From NCBI GenBank assembly GCA_016584495.1, contig WAID01000001.1, positions 868,001-932,000 of the forward strand: a DNA stretch of 64,000 nt, given 5' to 3'. Below are positions 43,199 to 54,912 of the stretch, in pieces; within the stretch, counting starts at the first letter, position 1; each line of letters begins with the position of its first letter. Position numbers and translations under genes: made by a program. The notes under the pieces are model-generated. The model was not told where the DNA came from. It saw only the letters and a list, made by a program, of their open reading frames with translations, and did no database searches. Source of the DNA: Celoporthe dispersa (Eukaryota > Ascomycota > Sordariomycetes > Diaporthales > Cryphonectriaceae).

Positions 43199-45016
43199 AT
43201 GTTGGCCGCCGTTCCCACTACAGAATTCCAGCATGAGCCTCTCCCTGGTCGGACTTGGATCAGGCTGATCAGGATTCACCCCGACCTGGAGTACGGGGGT
43301 CTCGTCTGCACCCTCGAGCACTTTGGACCAAAGTCACGCCCACCCTATGTCGCCCTATCCTACTGCTGGGGAGACCCAACCCCCAGGCACGTGGTCTATA
43401 TCAACGGCCGAGTGCGAAAGGTACACGAGAACCTGTGGCGGTTTCTGCACCGCACCTGGAGGAACAAGGAGTCAGACTGGTTCTGGACAGACTCGATATG
43501 CATCGACCAGGCCCATCACAGCGAGCTCAACGACCAGGTCACGCGGATGGGCAATATCTACTCCCAGGCAGACCACGTCATCTCCTGGCTCGGGGAGTGC
43601 GAACGTGGCGCCGAGGCTCTCAAGACGATCATGAACTGGGGCTCGGGTCTGCCGTACTATCTCGACCCCAAGAGCACCGCAGACCGGCTCTCTGCGCGCT
43701 CCATCTCGCTCCGCCGCGCACTGCTCCGGCTGCTGCGCGAGGAGCGCTACTGGCGCCGCGTCTGGGTGATCCAGGAGGTGGCCTGCGCGCGAACCACCCT
43801 AGTCGTCTACGGCTCTGTTGCGGTAGACTTTGATATCCTCTCGAGGCAGCTCGCGTCGACTTTGACCAGTTTTCCGTGGAAAGACGGGATCGTCGAGACG
43901 GGCGCCTGGACGAGCCACTGGGTGTTCAAGCTTGTCAATCTCAGAGACCACATGAGGGCCGGCAAGTACCTCCGCTTCTCGGGTCTCATCAAGGAGTTCT
44001 CAAACTGCGACAGCACGCGGCAGCTGGATCGTGTCTATGGCCTGCTGGGCCTGGCGGATCGCCTCGACCCGTACTTCAAACCTGTGGACCTCGAGGTGAA
44101 TTATGACAAATCGCTAGAGGAGGTCTTTTGGGACACCGTCTTCCTGACGGCGGAGAACATGGCCCTGGAGACGGGGTCCGACCTTTTCTCGATCGTCTCT
44201 GTGCCCCACGGAGTTCGCCGTATCGAAGATGATGTCGCCTCCCGGCTTCGCAGCTATGCGAACGCGGAGGCGACGTCTGGCCAGCGCAGGGTGCGGGCAC
44301 GTCGGGCGAGCAGTATGTACGAGGCCATCATGGCAGGACTGCGAGCAAGAAGATGGGTCGCAACCGATGTGGATTATTCCCCCCTCAACGCCTATGTGGG
44401 TAGCTCTGTCAATAATGCGGGCGAAGGTAGCTCTGTCAATAATCGTCTGCGGCTGGTCGACGCAGTCAAGGAGAGCATCTCACACGCCTGCCAGCATATC
44501 CTCTGTACTGTGTTAGCAGGGAACAACGCGACACAGGGGGCTCTGCTGGGTTTGTGCCTGGCCGCTCACAACCTGCTGGAACCTTCTAGCAACCGGATGG
44601 ATGTGGCTTCATCGCCGCCCGAGTCACCAGCCTGGGCCGATCCTCTCTTGAACAGCCAGGTCTGCGATACGGAGGTTATTAGCAGCTTTGTGGACAGCTG
44701 CCGCTTCTACAACCCCATCGCGCAGCGGCACGGCCAGGCTGCACTCGCGATCCCAGAACTATGGATCCTGGTGCGGATCAAGGAGTTTGAGGCACGCAAA
44801 GAATCCACGGCCACGTTCCACTGCACGCTGTGTTCCGCCAAACCAGCAGTGTCCGAAGGGCCAGGGGAAGCGTCAGGAAACAAAACGATGGAGAAGCTGG
44901 GCATGCGCGCACAGGTTGGGCGCGTCATGACGATGTTGCTGCCTGTGCGCCGACGCTCTCGTCCCGACGTGGAGGGAGAGGCAGGGGAGGTGATAAGCCC
45001 CACGCAGCGACGGTAG
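43199..45016 (+). CDS. HET-domain (heterokaryon incompatibility) protein
   Basis: HET domains are fungal allorecognition/cell-death modules, often present in many divergent copies. The order of the diagnostic motifs is intact: PPYVALSYCWGDP (about residues 48-60), DSICIDQAHHSELNDQVTRM (about 97-116) and RRVWVIQEVACA (about 187-198). The C-terminal ~400 residues match no partner domain I know; no NACHT, WD40 or ankyrin repeats are visible. Single exon, 605 residues, with no frame break. It stands alone in a gene-poor, AT-richer stretch between pah1 and the fibronectin-III gene, typical of accessory HET genes. Whether it controls incompatibility here is unknown. Confidence 0.92.
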   Translation: MLAAVPTTEFQHEPLPGRTWIRLIRIHPDLEYGGLVCTLEHFGPKSRPPYVALSYCWGDPTPRHVVYINGRVRKVHENLWRFLHRTWRNKESDWFWTDSICIDQAHHSELNDQVTRMGNIYSQADHVISWLGECERGAEALKTIMNWGSGLPYYLDPKSTADRLSARSISLRRALLRLLREERYWRRVWVIQEVACARTTLVVYGSVAVDFDILSRQLASTLTSFPWKDGIVETGAWTSHWVFKLVNLRDHMRAGKYLRFSGLIKEFSNCDSTRQLDRVYGLLGLADRLDPYFKPVDLEVNYDKSLEEVFWDTVFLTAENMALETGSDLFSIVSVPHGVRRIEDDVASRLRSYANAEATSGQRRVRARRASSMYEAIMAGLRARRWVATDVDYSPLNAYVGSSVNNAGEGSSVNNRLRLVDAVKESISHACQHILCTVLAGNNATQGALLGLCLAAHNLLEPSSNRMDVASSPPESPAWADPLLNSQVCDTEVISSFVDSCRFYNPIAQRHGQAALAIPELWILVRIKEFEARKESTATFHCTLCSAKPAVSEGPGEASGNKTMEKLGMRAQVGRVMTMLLPVRRRSRPDVEGEAGEVISPTQRR

Positions 45017-46846
45017 ACGACTAGTCCTCGGTCCTCATCAGTCAAGGCTGCTGGAACGGAGTGTGGCATGGAATCGTCATGTGCCGCGCTGGCAGCATTC
45101 ACGTAGGCGAGGAGGCTCAAGGACTCCAGCAGGAGATGGTCCAACAGGAGCTGGGCCATCAAGGGGCATCTCAGTGTCCGGCATGTGACCATTCGCGTGC
45201 TACACCTTGAGGTTCCTGTCAGTCGCCATGATCGTCGGCCTTTTCTCGTCTACAGGATCTCTCGAACCGGATCGCGTCGCACACGGTCCTGGGCTAAAGT
45301 CAGCTTGTTGAGTGCGTTCCTGTGAAGCTATTTGCGGCGGTATAGGGTCTCAGCGATGGTTTCGAAACAGGGTATGGCCTACCGACTTCTAATTGGTAAC
45401 GCCCACCCGGTCCTTTATATTCTCAGCCTTCGTCGAGTTCCTGCTAAAAAGCCATTCCTTGCTCCATGTAGCATCATTTTGAATATATCTGAGCAGAAAG
45501 ATGTGGACATATTACTGCGAAAACGGTATTAGCACCTAGCATAAACAGTGACAGTCCCGGATATAGCAAGCCTGGCCGGCAGCCCAGAGAACGCGGGACA
45601 CAAATACAGATGGATTCTTTGCTGCTACCGAACCTTAAAAGGACTCCGCATGCGGACGACAAAGCGGGGAAAAGGTGGTGGCAGGGTGAGGAGGAGCCTA
45701 TCAGTTACATGGGTGTATACTTGGGTTGACTACTGCATGTGAGTTGTAATGCTGGCAATCAGGGTGAGCTTTGGTTGGAAGGGTGTTGTCACCTACAGTG
45801 TCGATCCTGGGTCGATCAAGACGAGCTGATTTGATCTTGATACTCACGAGGCCTTTGTGGCCCTTCGGTGGTCTCTCTCTCGACAGAGGATCAGCTGTCT
45901 CTGTAGCGTGTTGACAAAGGAGATAAGGCTGGCAGGGCAGATGCAGACCTGTCAAGGGATTCTTCGCAAGGAGGACCTGAAGGTGCATATCGCAGCGTGG
46001 CGACATTGGGTGATTACCTGTTGACCCCTGCTGAGCTTGTTAGAAGGGCAGGCCGAATGCTGACACGCCTGCTGTGTTGTGCCTTCCCTCCTGCTATGGT
46101 GGACAGATCTTTTCCTTCCCCAGTGTTGAAAATTACATAGTGCTACCTGCCACATACAACACTCGGTAGTACCTAGCAGGTACCTTACCTGTCCTCCCCC
46201 TGTCCTCAGCTCACCTACCTGCCCCGTCGACACTGGTTTCTTATTCCTGTATAAATATTAAGATTTAATATATTATATATGTATATATATATATATGTTG
46301 TACATTAGGGTAGAGCCAGCAGAGAAGCATAGTTAGCATCCTTGTCTCATGACACATCCTCTTGAAGACTGTGTGTGTTCTTGCTTTCACCAGGTTCAGC
46401 CGAGGTTCTCACTGTCGTATTGCAGACAACAGTACAACGGGAGGAGGAGGATACACCCTTGTACTGACTGGTAGCCCTGTTTCTTGCGGCTGACTCGGGT
46501 GACTCCCCAGGCTCCAGGCCCTGCTCACCTCACAATTACTGCACTGCTGTGCTGTACGTCTGCGCTGCCAGCCAAAGCCTCTCCACTTACTTGCCCAAAT
46601 CATACACGGGTCAATGTTCCATGCAACCACCGACCCAAGTTTTTAACTCGCTTTTTTTTTTCCTCTCCGTCTTTCCACTTTAGTACATACAACCCTCTCT
46701 ATCTCTCTCCTCTTGATGTTTCGCCCCTTCTCCCCCCCCTCCTCCTCCTCCACCACCACCCTCACCACCACCGTCACATCCCACAACCCATCTCGATCGG
46801 TTCGACCCCTCTCCTTGCTGTCGGTCGGCGTCACACCCCCCTCGAT
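45017..46846. other. 1.8-kb gene-free stretch after the HET gene
   Basis: AT-richer than the flanks. A TA-rich island lies at 46246-46300, and ACCT/AGGT motifs cluster at 46150-46220. The last ~200 bp before 46847 are pyrimidine-rich and probably the promoter/leader of the next gene. No ORF is supported. Confidence 0.55.
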
Positions 46847-49800
46847 ATGACATGGACCTCATGGACGACGCTCGTTCCGCTCCTCGTCCTCATCTGCACC
46901 GTCCTCGCCTGGTCCTTTGTCGTTGAGCGCAGAGCCGCACTGCTCCACCTGATCGTCGCCCTCGCCTGCGCGTTCCTCTACACGGCCCTCTACGTCGACC
47001 TCGACCTCAGCAGCCTGTCGCCCCAGAGGGTCTACACGCATACTGCCTCTCACGTTACCCTGGACAACCTGGACCGCTTCTGCGAGGAGAATGCCAGCAT
47101 GCTGCTGTTCAGTGCCGCAGTCGTTTGGTACGCTACGCTGCACCTGCACACCTCCCTCCCGAACCCCCTTGGGCCTGTGCTCGCGTGTCCACCAGTAGTA
47201 CCCTTGCCCTCCTCGGGCCCGCGCGCTGCTGACCAGTGCCGTCTCTACCTGCTACAGGCTGCTGCGAAGGGCTGTCCAGACACTATGGAAGCCCGTTCCC
47301 GAACTGATCGGTATCCTCGGCGTCGACGTCCCAGATGCGCCTGATGTCATGCTCGCCGGCATCGGTGTCGACAAGGCAACCGTCAACTGGGCAAGACCTC
47401 ATCCCAACAAGCCCGTCCAAAAGTTTCTGATACAGGTCAACGGCGTAGTTGGTAAGTGATTCGTCGCCCCGCCGCGCGTGAACAGCTGGCCGCGTTGCGT
47501 GATCTGCCCAAAAATCTCCTGCAGGCAGCTTCTCTGACTTGGCGTCGCAAAATAAAAGTGGGCGAGTCTCCAGCGAATCAAGAGACGGCCATCACCGTCA
47601 CCGGACTGAAGCCGAGCCACTTCTACAACGTGCGCGTCATTGCCGTCGGTGCAAACAGCTTCCAGGCCGGCAGCAGGACTGTTCGTCTCCGGACCTTTGG
47701 TCGGGATGGACGGCCTCAGCTGGGCAACTCCCGCCTGCCTCAGAACTTCGAGCCCGATGACCACACCTCCCCGTTCGCACAGCGCGAAAACGGCGACGAG
47801 GGTGCGGCACCGCGGAGCCCAGTACCGGGCATCGAGAGTGCGACGATACCTGATGGCGGCCCGACACTGGCGAGGGAGACCAGCGCGGCTGGTCAGGTTC
47901 CGCGACGAAATACAGTTGGCCGCAGATCCTCACCGTCGGTCGGCAGCATGGACCAGAAGTCGGTGCGCAAGGACAGTACGTCGGAGGCCGAGGTCAGAGG
48001 GCTGGGCGAGAAGTTCAGCAGCATTAAGAAGGAACTCGAGGACACCATAGCGCTCGTGGCCAAGGAGGAAGAGGACAGCAAGCGGCTGCTGGACGAGCTG
48101 GAACAGGAGAAACAGCAGAAGAAGGCGGAGCAGAAGAAGAAAGAAGAGCAGACAGAAAAGCTCAAGAAAGAGATGGGCACGACGGACAGGGCCATGCGGT
48201 CTGCCATACAGAGGCGGGCGCAGGTGGAAAAGGAGGTCAAGGCGAGACAGGCCGAGCGGTCCCGCTACGAAGACGGCACTACAAAGATGGAAAAGCAGAT
48301 CCAGGAGATGCGCAGGGAGAGGGAAAGCTACGACGAGCAGAAGGCGGCGATCGAGGAGGACAGCGCGGCGAGGAACAAGGAGCTCCGGCAGAGCAACGAG
48401 CAGCTGCAGGCCGAGTGCTCCCAGATGGAGGCCGACCTCAAGGCCAAGAGGGAGCAGGTGAGGAAGCTCGAGGAGGACCGGAAGAAGCTCCCCGGGGGCG
48501 AGGACGACGCAGAGTGGCGCCAGAAGGACTTTGAGCGGCGCCGCGAGTGGGCACGGAGGCAGGCAGAGTGGCTCGCCAAGCTCCACAAGGAAGAACAGAA
48601 GGGCAGGGAGCTCGACATGAGCCTCAACTCGATCCATGCCGCCCTACAACAGATTCCGCAGGCCACCCACGCCCTCCACCACCAGGCCAACTCGTCGGGC
48701 GCCGAGTTCGACGTGCCGTCACAGAACCAGCTCAAGCGGCGAAGCCACCACAGCAACTCCCTCTCGAACGTCGGCATCTCACCTGCCCCGCAGTACACCG
48801 CGCTGGAACCACCCCAGCAACCTGGGTTCGGCGCGAGAGGCGCCCGCCTGGCCTCGGCCCGCTCCTGCTCGAGCCGATCCCAAGATATGAAGAGCACGAC
48901 GATGAGGAGTTCAGGTCGCTCATGGCCGACGCACCGCTGAGCCCCTCGGCGACCAACCTCCTTCCCAGCAACATCTTCACGGACGACGAGCACGATGAGC
49001 CAGACAGCCCCGCGTCTGATTTCGAGCCGAGGAGTCCGTTTGTGCCCGCGCAACCCGCGTCTCCCGACCATGACCCGCAGTCGCCCGGCTCAGGCCGCTC
49101 AGCCAGTATCATGTCGAGCCCTCACGGGTCGATGCAGAACCTGCAGTACTCCTCGTTCCCCAACGACGATGCCGAGAGGCGTTCGCTCAACTCACATACT
49201 GGCAACTTCTCCTCGCCGCTGCCGCCTCCTGGACAGCCCGCTACTAACAGGCTGGCATCCCTATTCAGCTTCCAGCGGGGAAAGCCTGCCAAGGCGCTGG
49301 ATGAACCTCCCGAGCTGGGCAGCCTCAAGCCTGGACAGAGCCGATCCTTCCCGCGACAGCTGGAAGATCTCGACAGGGTCCCGAGCCGACGCCGCATCAA
49401 CCTGTCCAGCTTCAACGTGTTTAATCGCAACTCGGTGGGGCCCGACTCCATGGACGCTTATCCGTCCCAGGCCGGCACCACAGGCTTCTCAGCCGAGAGC
49501 TTTCTGCCCTTTGGCGGGTCCCGGGCCATGACGGGTGTGTTTGATCGCGAGCAGAGCAGCTCGCGACCGGCCTCCATCGCGTCTGCAGACCGGCCCCGCC
49601 CATCCACGGACAGCTCCTCCCTCTGGCCACCACCGGACCAGGCAGGTTTCGGGCGATCACGGCTCGTGTGGTCCCCAGACAACAACTCGTGGTCGCGGAA
49701 TCCGTCTAGAAGACCCTCGCTCCACGGATCACCCTCGGTCCTCAAGACGACCCTGGCTTCCGCGGACGACGAGATCCTAGACGACGAGGCGCTATTGGAC

Positions 49801-50541
49801 CCCCAGGTCTCCCCGTCTCAGGTCGGCGTCATCGGAAGACCTGGTCCCATGAAGAAGTCCCTGGCCAAGGCCCTGAACCCCGCGGCGCCGTCGTTCATGG
49901 GCAACATCTTCAAGCCGAAAGCTGATAAGGACAGCGGCAGGGAGAAGAAGACCAAGGGCAAGGAGGCGAAGGGGACTGCAGACGACCAGGCGACCCCGTT
50001 CCCAGGTAATGAGTCGTTCGGGGAACGGTCCGAATCTCGACAGTCCCTGTCGGTGCAGAGCCGAGCGTCCATCAGCGAATCCCACGACTCGCTGTCGCTA
50101 GACCAGCCCCTCTCTAACACGCCGTCGGAGTTCATGCTGAAAGAGCCCACCAGCCCGGATAACGTCGTGCGCAAGCTCTTCCGCAAGGGCAGCTCCAGCA
50201 AGTTCAGCCTCTCGTCTCGGCTCGGCGGCTCTAAGAAGGGCGGGCCGGGATCGACGACGACTAACATCTCTGAGAGGGAGCACCGGTCCAGCTTCGGTGG
50301 CAGCGACGACGTCCTAGGCGGCGGCAGCGGCATCAGCGCCGGGGGTGAGGAACTCTTCGGGAAAAGCTACGAGAGCGTCAACAGCAGCCCGTCGGTCGGC
50401 GGAAGCACCAAGGCCAAGGACGGCAGGGTGGGCGGTCGGTGGTTCTCGATGGGCAAGAAGAAGGAGAGGGGCAGGGAGAGCCTGGACATTGAGCGGGAGC
50501 GGATGAGCAGTGCTGACCCGGAGGCCACTCCTGAGGAGTAG
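46847..50541 (+). CDS. Membrane-anchored fibronectin-III / coiled-coil protein (one frame break)
   Basis: Exons: 46847-47127, 47258-47451 and 47559-50541. Donors are GTACGC and GTAAGT, and CTGAC branch sites lie 25-30 bp before both acceptors. The N-terminus has three hydrophobic helices (TLVPLLVLICTVLAWSFVV; LLHLIVALACAFLYTALYV; MLLFSAAVVW), so the protein is probably membrane-anchored. A fibronectin type III-like fold follows, with ITVTGLKPSHFYNVRVIAVG. Residues ~300-520 are a strongly charged coiled coil. The C-terminal ~600 residues are disordered, Ser-rich and basic. One missing C in 48858-48860 breaks the frame; adding it gives LASAPLLLEPIPRYEEHDDE. Corrected length is 1152 residues. 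This architecture exists in other filamentous fungi, but I know no assigned function. Confidence 0.82.
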
Positions 50542-51324
50542 GGAGCGTCTCTGTCTCATCACGAGCTCTTTTCTCCCTGTCGGTCCGGACTGTCCTGTCG
50601 AGCCTACCGCGCCCGCCATACAAGCCAGCTGATGTGCTGTGCAGGAGAGGCAGGGCTTCAGAGAAATAAATGCCTGCCTTCCCGACGGTGTAGCTTAGCG
50701 AACCAAAAAGAGATCAATATCACACCAGCGCTGTGAAGCTTTTTCTATCCTAGAACAGAAGGAGAAGAGAGAAAATAAAATATCCTCTCTCTCGTCCGAG
50801 CGCAGTTATTTTTCTATAGTCACTCACTGCACACAGGACCCCCCGAAATAAATGTCTTGTCCGCCTACTGCAGCGGCACTGGCCGAGGGCGGTGGGGGGT
50901 TTTTTTTTTTTTTTTTAAGGCAGTGCCAAGCTCCCCCCGAACGGCAGAATTCCGATTTCAAGAGAAGGTCCCGTCCATCATCCATGGTCTATCATCCACA
51001 TCACATCACATCAGCCGATTCGCGTCGTCCGTTGCGCCCACCTCGCCGTCCCACCCACTAAACAGTTGGAAAACAGCAACACGCTGTTCTCTTGACCTTT
51101 TTCTGCCCCCCTTCAGACAGCCTCGACCACCACTCGAAACCTTTCCCCTCGCCACGACACCGCATCGAAACCTCTGCAGTCCAACCTACCGACGCACACG
51201 AGACAACGCCCAACCAACCTCCCACCTGCACCTGTACACAGACACACACACTCTCTGTCGTCTCCGCTTCTCGCTTTCTCTGTCCCTCGGAACAGCGGAC
51301 TCCGAGCTCGGCCAAGATCAGTCG
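50542..51324. other. Intergenic between the fibronectin-III gene and cmc1
   Basis: 783 bp with AATAAA-like elements near 50666 and 50776, a T16 run near 50901-50916 and pyrimidine-rich leader before 51325. Nothing else is seen. Confidence 0.5.
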
Positions 51325-51532
51325 ATGGCCGCGATGGCCGTCCAGACACCCAGCGGCTCGAGCTCCGGCTCCAGCCCCAACACCACCACAACAGAGCACC
51401 TGCCGATGCCGTCGAGGAACCCATTACCGCTGTCCGCATCGCAGGAGGCACAGGTGCGAGAGGTGTTCTACGACAGGGTGCGGAGGCAGTGCGCGGTCGA
51501 GATAAAAGGTAAGGATGCTCTCCTCCCGAAGC

Positions 51533-51582
<50 letters not shown>

Positions 51583-51958
51583 CCTGCTGACGGTTGGGAC
51601 ACCGACACAGCCTTCGCCGACTGCGCCCTAGGCCGCACCTTCTCCGTCCCGTTCGCCTGCCGCGAGCCCCACCGGCTGATGAACGGGTGCATGAAGGCCC
51701 ACGCGACCCCGCAGGAAGAAGACGCGGCGCGGGAGGAGTGGTTCGCGCAGCGGCAGGAGCAGGCGCGGCAGCGGGTGGAGAAAGCAGCGGCGCAAGGAGG
51801 AGCAGGCGCGGTTCGTGCGGGAGTGGTGGGGCATCGAGGAGAGCGAGAGGGACGAGGCGAGGAGGCGGGCGGAGGAGGAGAAGATGAGGAGGGGGGAGAG
51901 GGTCGGGGGTTCCGGAGCAGGGGGCGGGGCGGGGAGGAGGGGAGAGGCGGTGATATGA
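51325..51958 (+). CDS. cmc1: Twin-CX9C protein Cmc1, cytochrome-oxidase assembly (one frame break)
   Basis: Cmc1 is an intermembrane-space copper-linked factor that stabilises Cox1 assembly intermediates. The twin CX9C helical hairpin is visible after splicing: C-x9-C (CAVEIKAFADC), an 11-residue loop, then C-x9-C (CREPHRLMNGC). The intron 51509-51610 (GTAAGG...ACAG) splits the first helix and contains a TC repeat; it is in frame and stop-free. One extra A in 51781-51783 breaks the C-terminal helix. Removing it yields RVEKQRRKEEQARFVREWWG, the expected family tail, and stop TGA at 51956. Corrected length is 176 residues. The MAAMAV start at 51325 follows a long leader. Confidence 0.88.
51538..51575 (+). 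repeat. (TC)n microsatellite in cmc1 intron
   Basis: About 18 TC units within the 102-bp intron, forming its polypyrimidine tract. Confidence 0.9.
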
Positions 51959-52259
51959 GAGAGAGAGAGAGAGAAGGCAGAGAAGGGGAGGAAGGAAAAG
52001 AATATGACAAGGCTGGGGCTCAGGGTTGTATCTTTTTCCTCCTTTTTTCCTCCCCTTCCTCTTCTGAGGCGCCGAGGTGCGCCTGGAGGGATGGGATCTA
52101 CGATCTACGGCATGCCACGCGCGGCTGCTGATAACAGGTGAAGGGGTAGGCCTGACCTGGACATGTACATATATACATATGGACACTGTGTCTACTCATC
52201 CTCACCGCGCCAGCCCACGTACCGGGCATTCACGTTCATGACGCCATCGTCTTCCAAGG

Positions 52260-53571
52260 TCATATCCGTGCCCTGGTCGGCTCATGGCCCCCGACGAGCC
52301 TCGACACCATCTCGGCAACCCCCCACGACATCTCGTAGCCCCTCCCGCCCAGACCATAGGCATGCACGATAGCCCTGCCGGGCGCCACGTCCTCCCTCTC
52401 GATCCGGGCACCACCACGCCTCGTCGGCCTCCGACCGACCACATCCTTCAGGACCGTCACCGAGCCTGACGCATCAGCGATGCCCGGGTACGTGGCCACA
52501 AACGCCCGCACCAGCCTGTCCCTGACCTCGCGCGAGGGCTCCGGGTCCCAGTTGTCCGGCTCCTTGGTGCCTCCTATGATGGTCCCGCCCTCAAAGTTGC
52601 GCGGCACGCAAAGGTCCAGGAGCCGTCCGCGTTCTGCCTAGTGACGGTGGCGTCGCACTTGTTGGCGACGAGACAGGTCTGGCCTGTGGTTTTTGGGGGG
52701 TTTTGTTTTTAAAACCTCAGTGTCAGTATAACCAAACCCCCCCCCCCCCCAGCAGAGGACACTGGTTTTTTCCTATGTTTCTCCCGAGCCGGGATGGTCA
52801 GGGCATTGTACGCACCTCTTGTGATAAAACACTTGTCATCCCCAAACCCCTGGCCCGAGGCGTTCACCACATGGGACACCTCCCCACCCGGCAGCCCCCT
52901 CCACGCAAACACCTCCTTCGGCTCCCGCACCTCGGCCTTCACCACCCGGCCCCCCCTGTACACAAACCTGTTGAGGAGAAAGGAGCAGTACACCATGGGG
53001 TTGACACACCAGGTGTCGTACTCCACCCCCAGCGCCACCCTCTCGTCCGGGAGCTCCTCCCGGCCCAGCACCCGGAACCCTTGTACCCCGAGCGCCTCCG
53101 CGCTCCCCGGCCCGCCCCCGGGAGCCGCCAGGGCGGTGTACTCCGGGCCGGGCTTCTCGAGGTACTCGATGCCCTTCATGAAGGTGATGCCTGCCTCCGG
53201 GTGGGACGTCGCGAGGCCGCGCATGCGCCGGAAGGTGGCCAGGGCGAGGCGGTGGTCGCGGTGGTCGTGGCTGCTGCCGTCACGGTCCGCGGCGGAGAGG
53301 GGAGGGGGCACCCAGCGGTTGTGGGCACCGCCCCAGGGGGAGGTGTAGTTGATCTGGGCCCTGGCGTCGATGAGGGCGAAGGGGGCGGGAAAGTCGCGGG
53401 CCAGGAGGGTGACGCCGTGGCCGGCTTCCTGGAGGTCGAGGGCGCAGGAGAGGCCTGTCACGCCGGCGCTGGAGACACGTGTGAGGCATCTTGTCATGGG
53501 CCTGTGTGGTTGGTCTGTAGAGAATGGGCAGCTTACCCTATGACCACTATCTGGGTCTCCTGAGAGGACAT
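52260..53571 (-). CDS. D-amino-acid oxidase (one frame break)
   Basis: A peroxisomal FAD enzyme oxidising neutral D-amino acids to keto acids, ammonia and peroxide. Exons: 53571-53537, 53468-52816 and 52683-52260; donors are GTAAGC and GTGCGT, acceptors CCAG and ACAG. Splicing rebuilds the FAD-binding start IVVIGAGVTGLSCALDL and the motif TRGQTCLVAN. Family signatures include INYTSPWGGAHNRWVP, VNASGQGFGDDKCFITRG, GGTIIGGTKEPDNWDPEP and VHAYGLGGRGYEMSWG. One missing T (plus-strand A3 at 52610-52612) breaks exon 3; adding it gives WTFCVPRNFEGG. Corrected length is 370 residues, normal. The C-terminal tripeptide ARI is only a weak PTS1. Another frame continues to 52192 without a PTS1. Intron 2 holds a C14 run. 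Confidence 0.9.
52737..52750. repeat. C14 homopolymer in D-amino-acid oxidase intron 2
   Basis: Fourteen consecutive C on the plus strand, inside the 132-bp intron. Confidence 0.9.
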
Positions 53572-54649
53572 GGTTCGCGTGTGAGGAGGAGAGACGCTGG
53601 TCGAGCTATACACGAGACTGAGAGAGGCCTTCCCTGCTTACTTGGTGGCCACAGAGGGAGAGATCATACCCTCTTTAGATATATATGCAGTGCTGGTCTC
53701 AATCCTCTGGCACGTATCTACGTGATATGGTCCGAGCCGCTCAGGAGAGAATGCAGCCGTCGTTCGATGTTGAGGATCTGCAATCGCCGACACCGGTCTT
53801 GCCCGGCCCGGAGCTGACCCCACCTCCGCCGCTTGTGACTCCGCACCCGATCGCTGATCTCGGCAGTAAGAAAACACCATCCTCAAAAAAAAAAAAGGTC
53901 GGTCTTCTCAATGCCATTCTCCTTCCTGTGAAGTGAGACACCGCCTGCACACGGAGGGCGGCCTGGTCAACGAGAGGGCCATCTACGGAAGGAGAGCTCT
54001 GCCGAGGGCCTGACCAAGTGCCCTCCTCCAGGCGATCCTGGTGCTGTGTACTATTTAACACTTCAAGTCGCTTGCTTGCTCAGCCCTCCCACTCTGTCTG
54101 AGCAGAGGGCTGCCTCCCAGCGGTAGATCGCCGACCGTACAGCCATTTTGGGCCCTAGCCTAATAACACTCAGGCTCGTAGATGGTTTGCTATTGCAGAG
54201 AGTGTGGGTTTTGGTTCGGGTATGAATCTGCCTGCTTCTCACACCTATTCTGATGATCTAAGAGGAGAGTTCTATAGAAAAAAAGTAGTCATGCAAGCAT
54301 TCTGTGCTTCATTTCCATGGCCTGGAACAGATTCCTTGACAAGAGCACAGGTGACTCGAGACTAGGCACTCATCATGCACAGTATTTGCAAGACAAACCA
54401 GACAAGAGCACAATTATGCTCCTCTCCTGTCGCCAATACTTTTACCCCTCCCCTGTTGTGCCATGTATCAAATGAGTGTCTCACATTCAAGACACAAACA
54501 AGAGCAGCGAGAATAAGACCCCCTTCACTCCAAAGATTTCACCCAGAGAGGCATCCACCAACACTAATCACATAACGGCAGTGTCTTGCCCTCTGAACTG
54601 ATAGATTGATACCTCCAGAGTTTTGTTCTTGCACCCCCCCTTCTCGAGA

Positions 54650-54670
54650 CACGTGCATGATGACCACGTG
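54650..54670. promoter_or_regulatory. Paired CACGTG boxes (PHO4/NUC-1-like)
   Basis: Two perfect CACGTG palindromes at 54650-54655 and 54665-54670, 15 bp apart start to start, about 1 kb upstream of the phosphate transporter. Pho4 and its Neurospora ortholog NUC-1 bind CACGTG; use here is inference. Confidence 0.55.
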
Positions 54671-54912
54671 CTCATCTTCAACCAGATTTTTCCATATCAA
54701 ATTACACCGAGTCTACCAAGTATACAAACGTTTCTATGTTGAAAATTCTACTAGCACAATCAATCAAACTCGAGTCAAGAGGAGACCACGCAATCATATG
54801 GAGAACGTGGCGCAACGATCAGGCGAGGCTCAACCGCGACCAAACCCAGACGTCGAAGCCCGTCGCAGCATACAAATGATAACAAGAGTCCCTCTCAGGC
54901 CTCCGCAGAGCC

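Noticed and set aside
46246..46300. AT-rich TA-repeat patch as a possible RIP-mutated transposon remnant
   Set aside because: Only about 55 bp, with no flanking repeats, no ORF remnant and no extended AT-rich block.
22337..52815. Three introns of exactly 132 bp (malonyl-CoA synthetase, his-3, D-amino-acid oxidase), which could suggest a mobile intron (introner)
   Set aside because: Their sequences are unrelated apart from splice signals; the shared length looks like coincidence.
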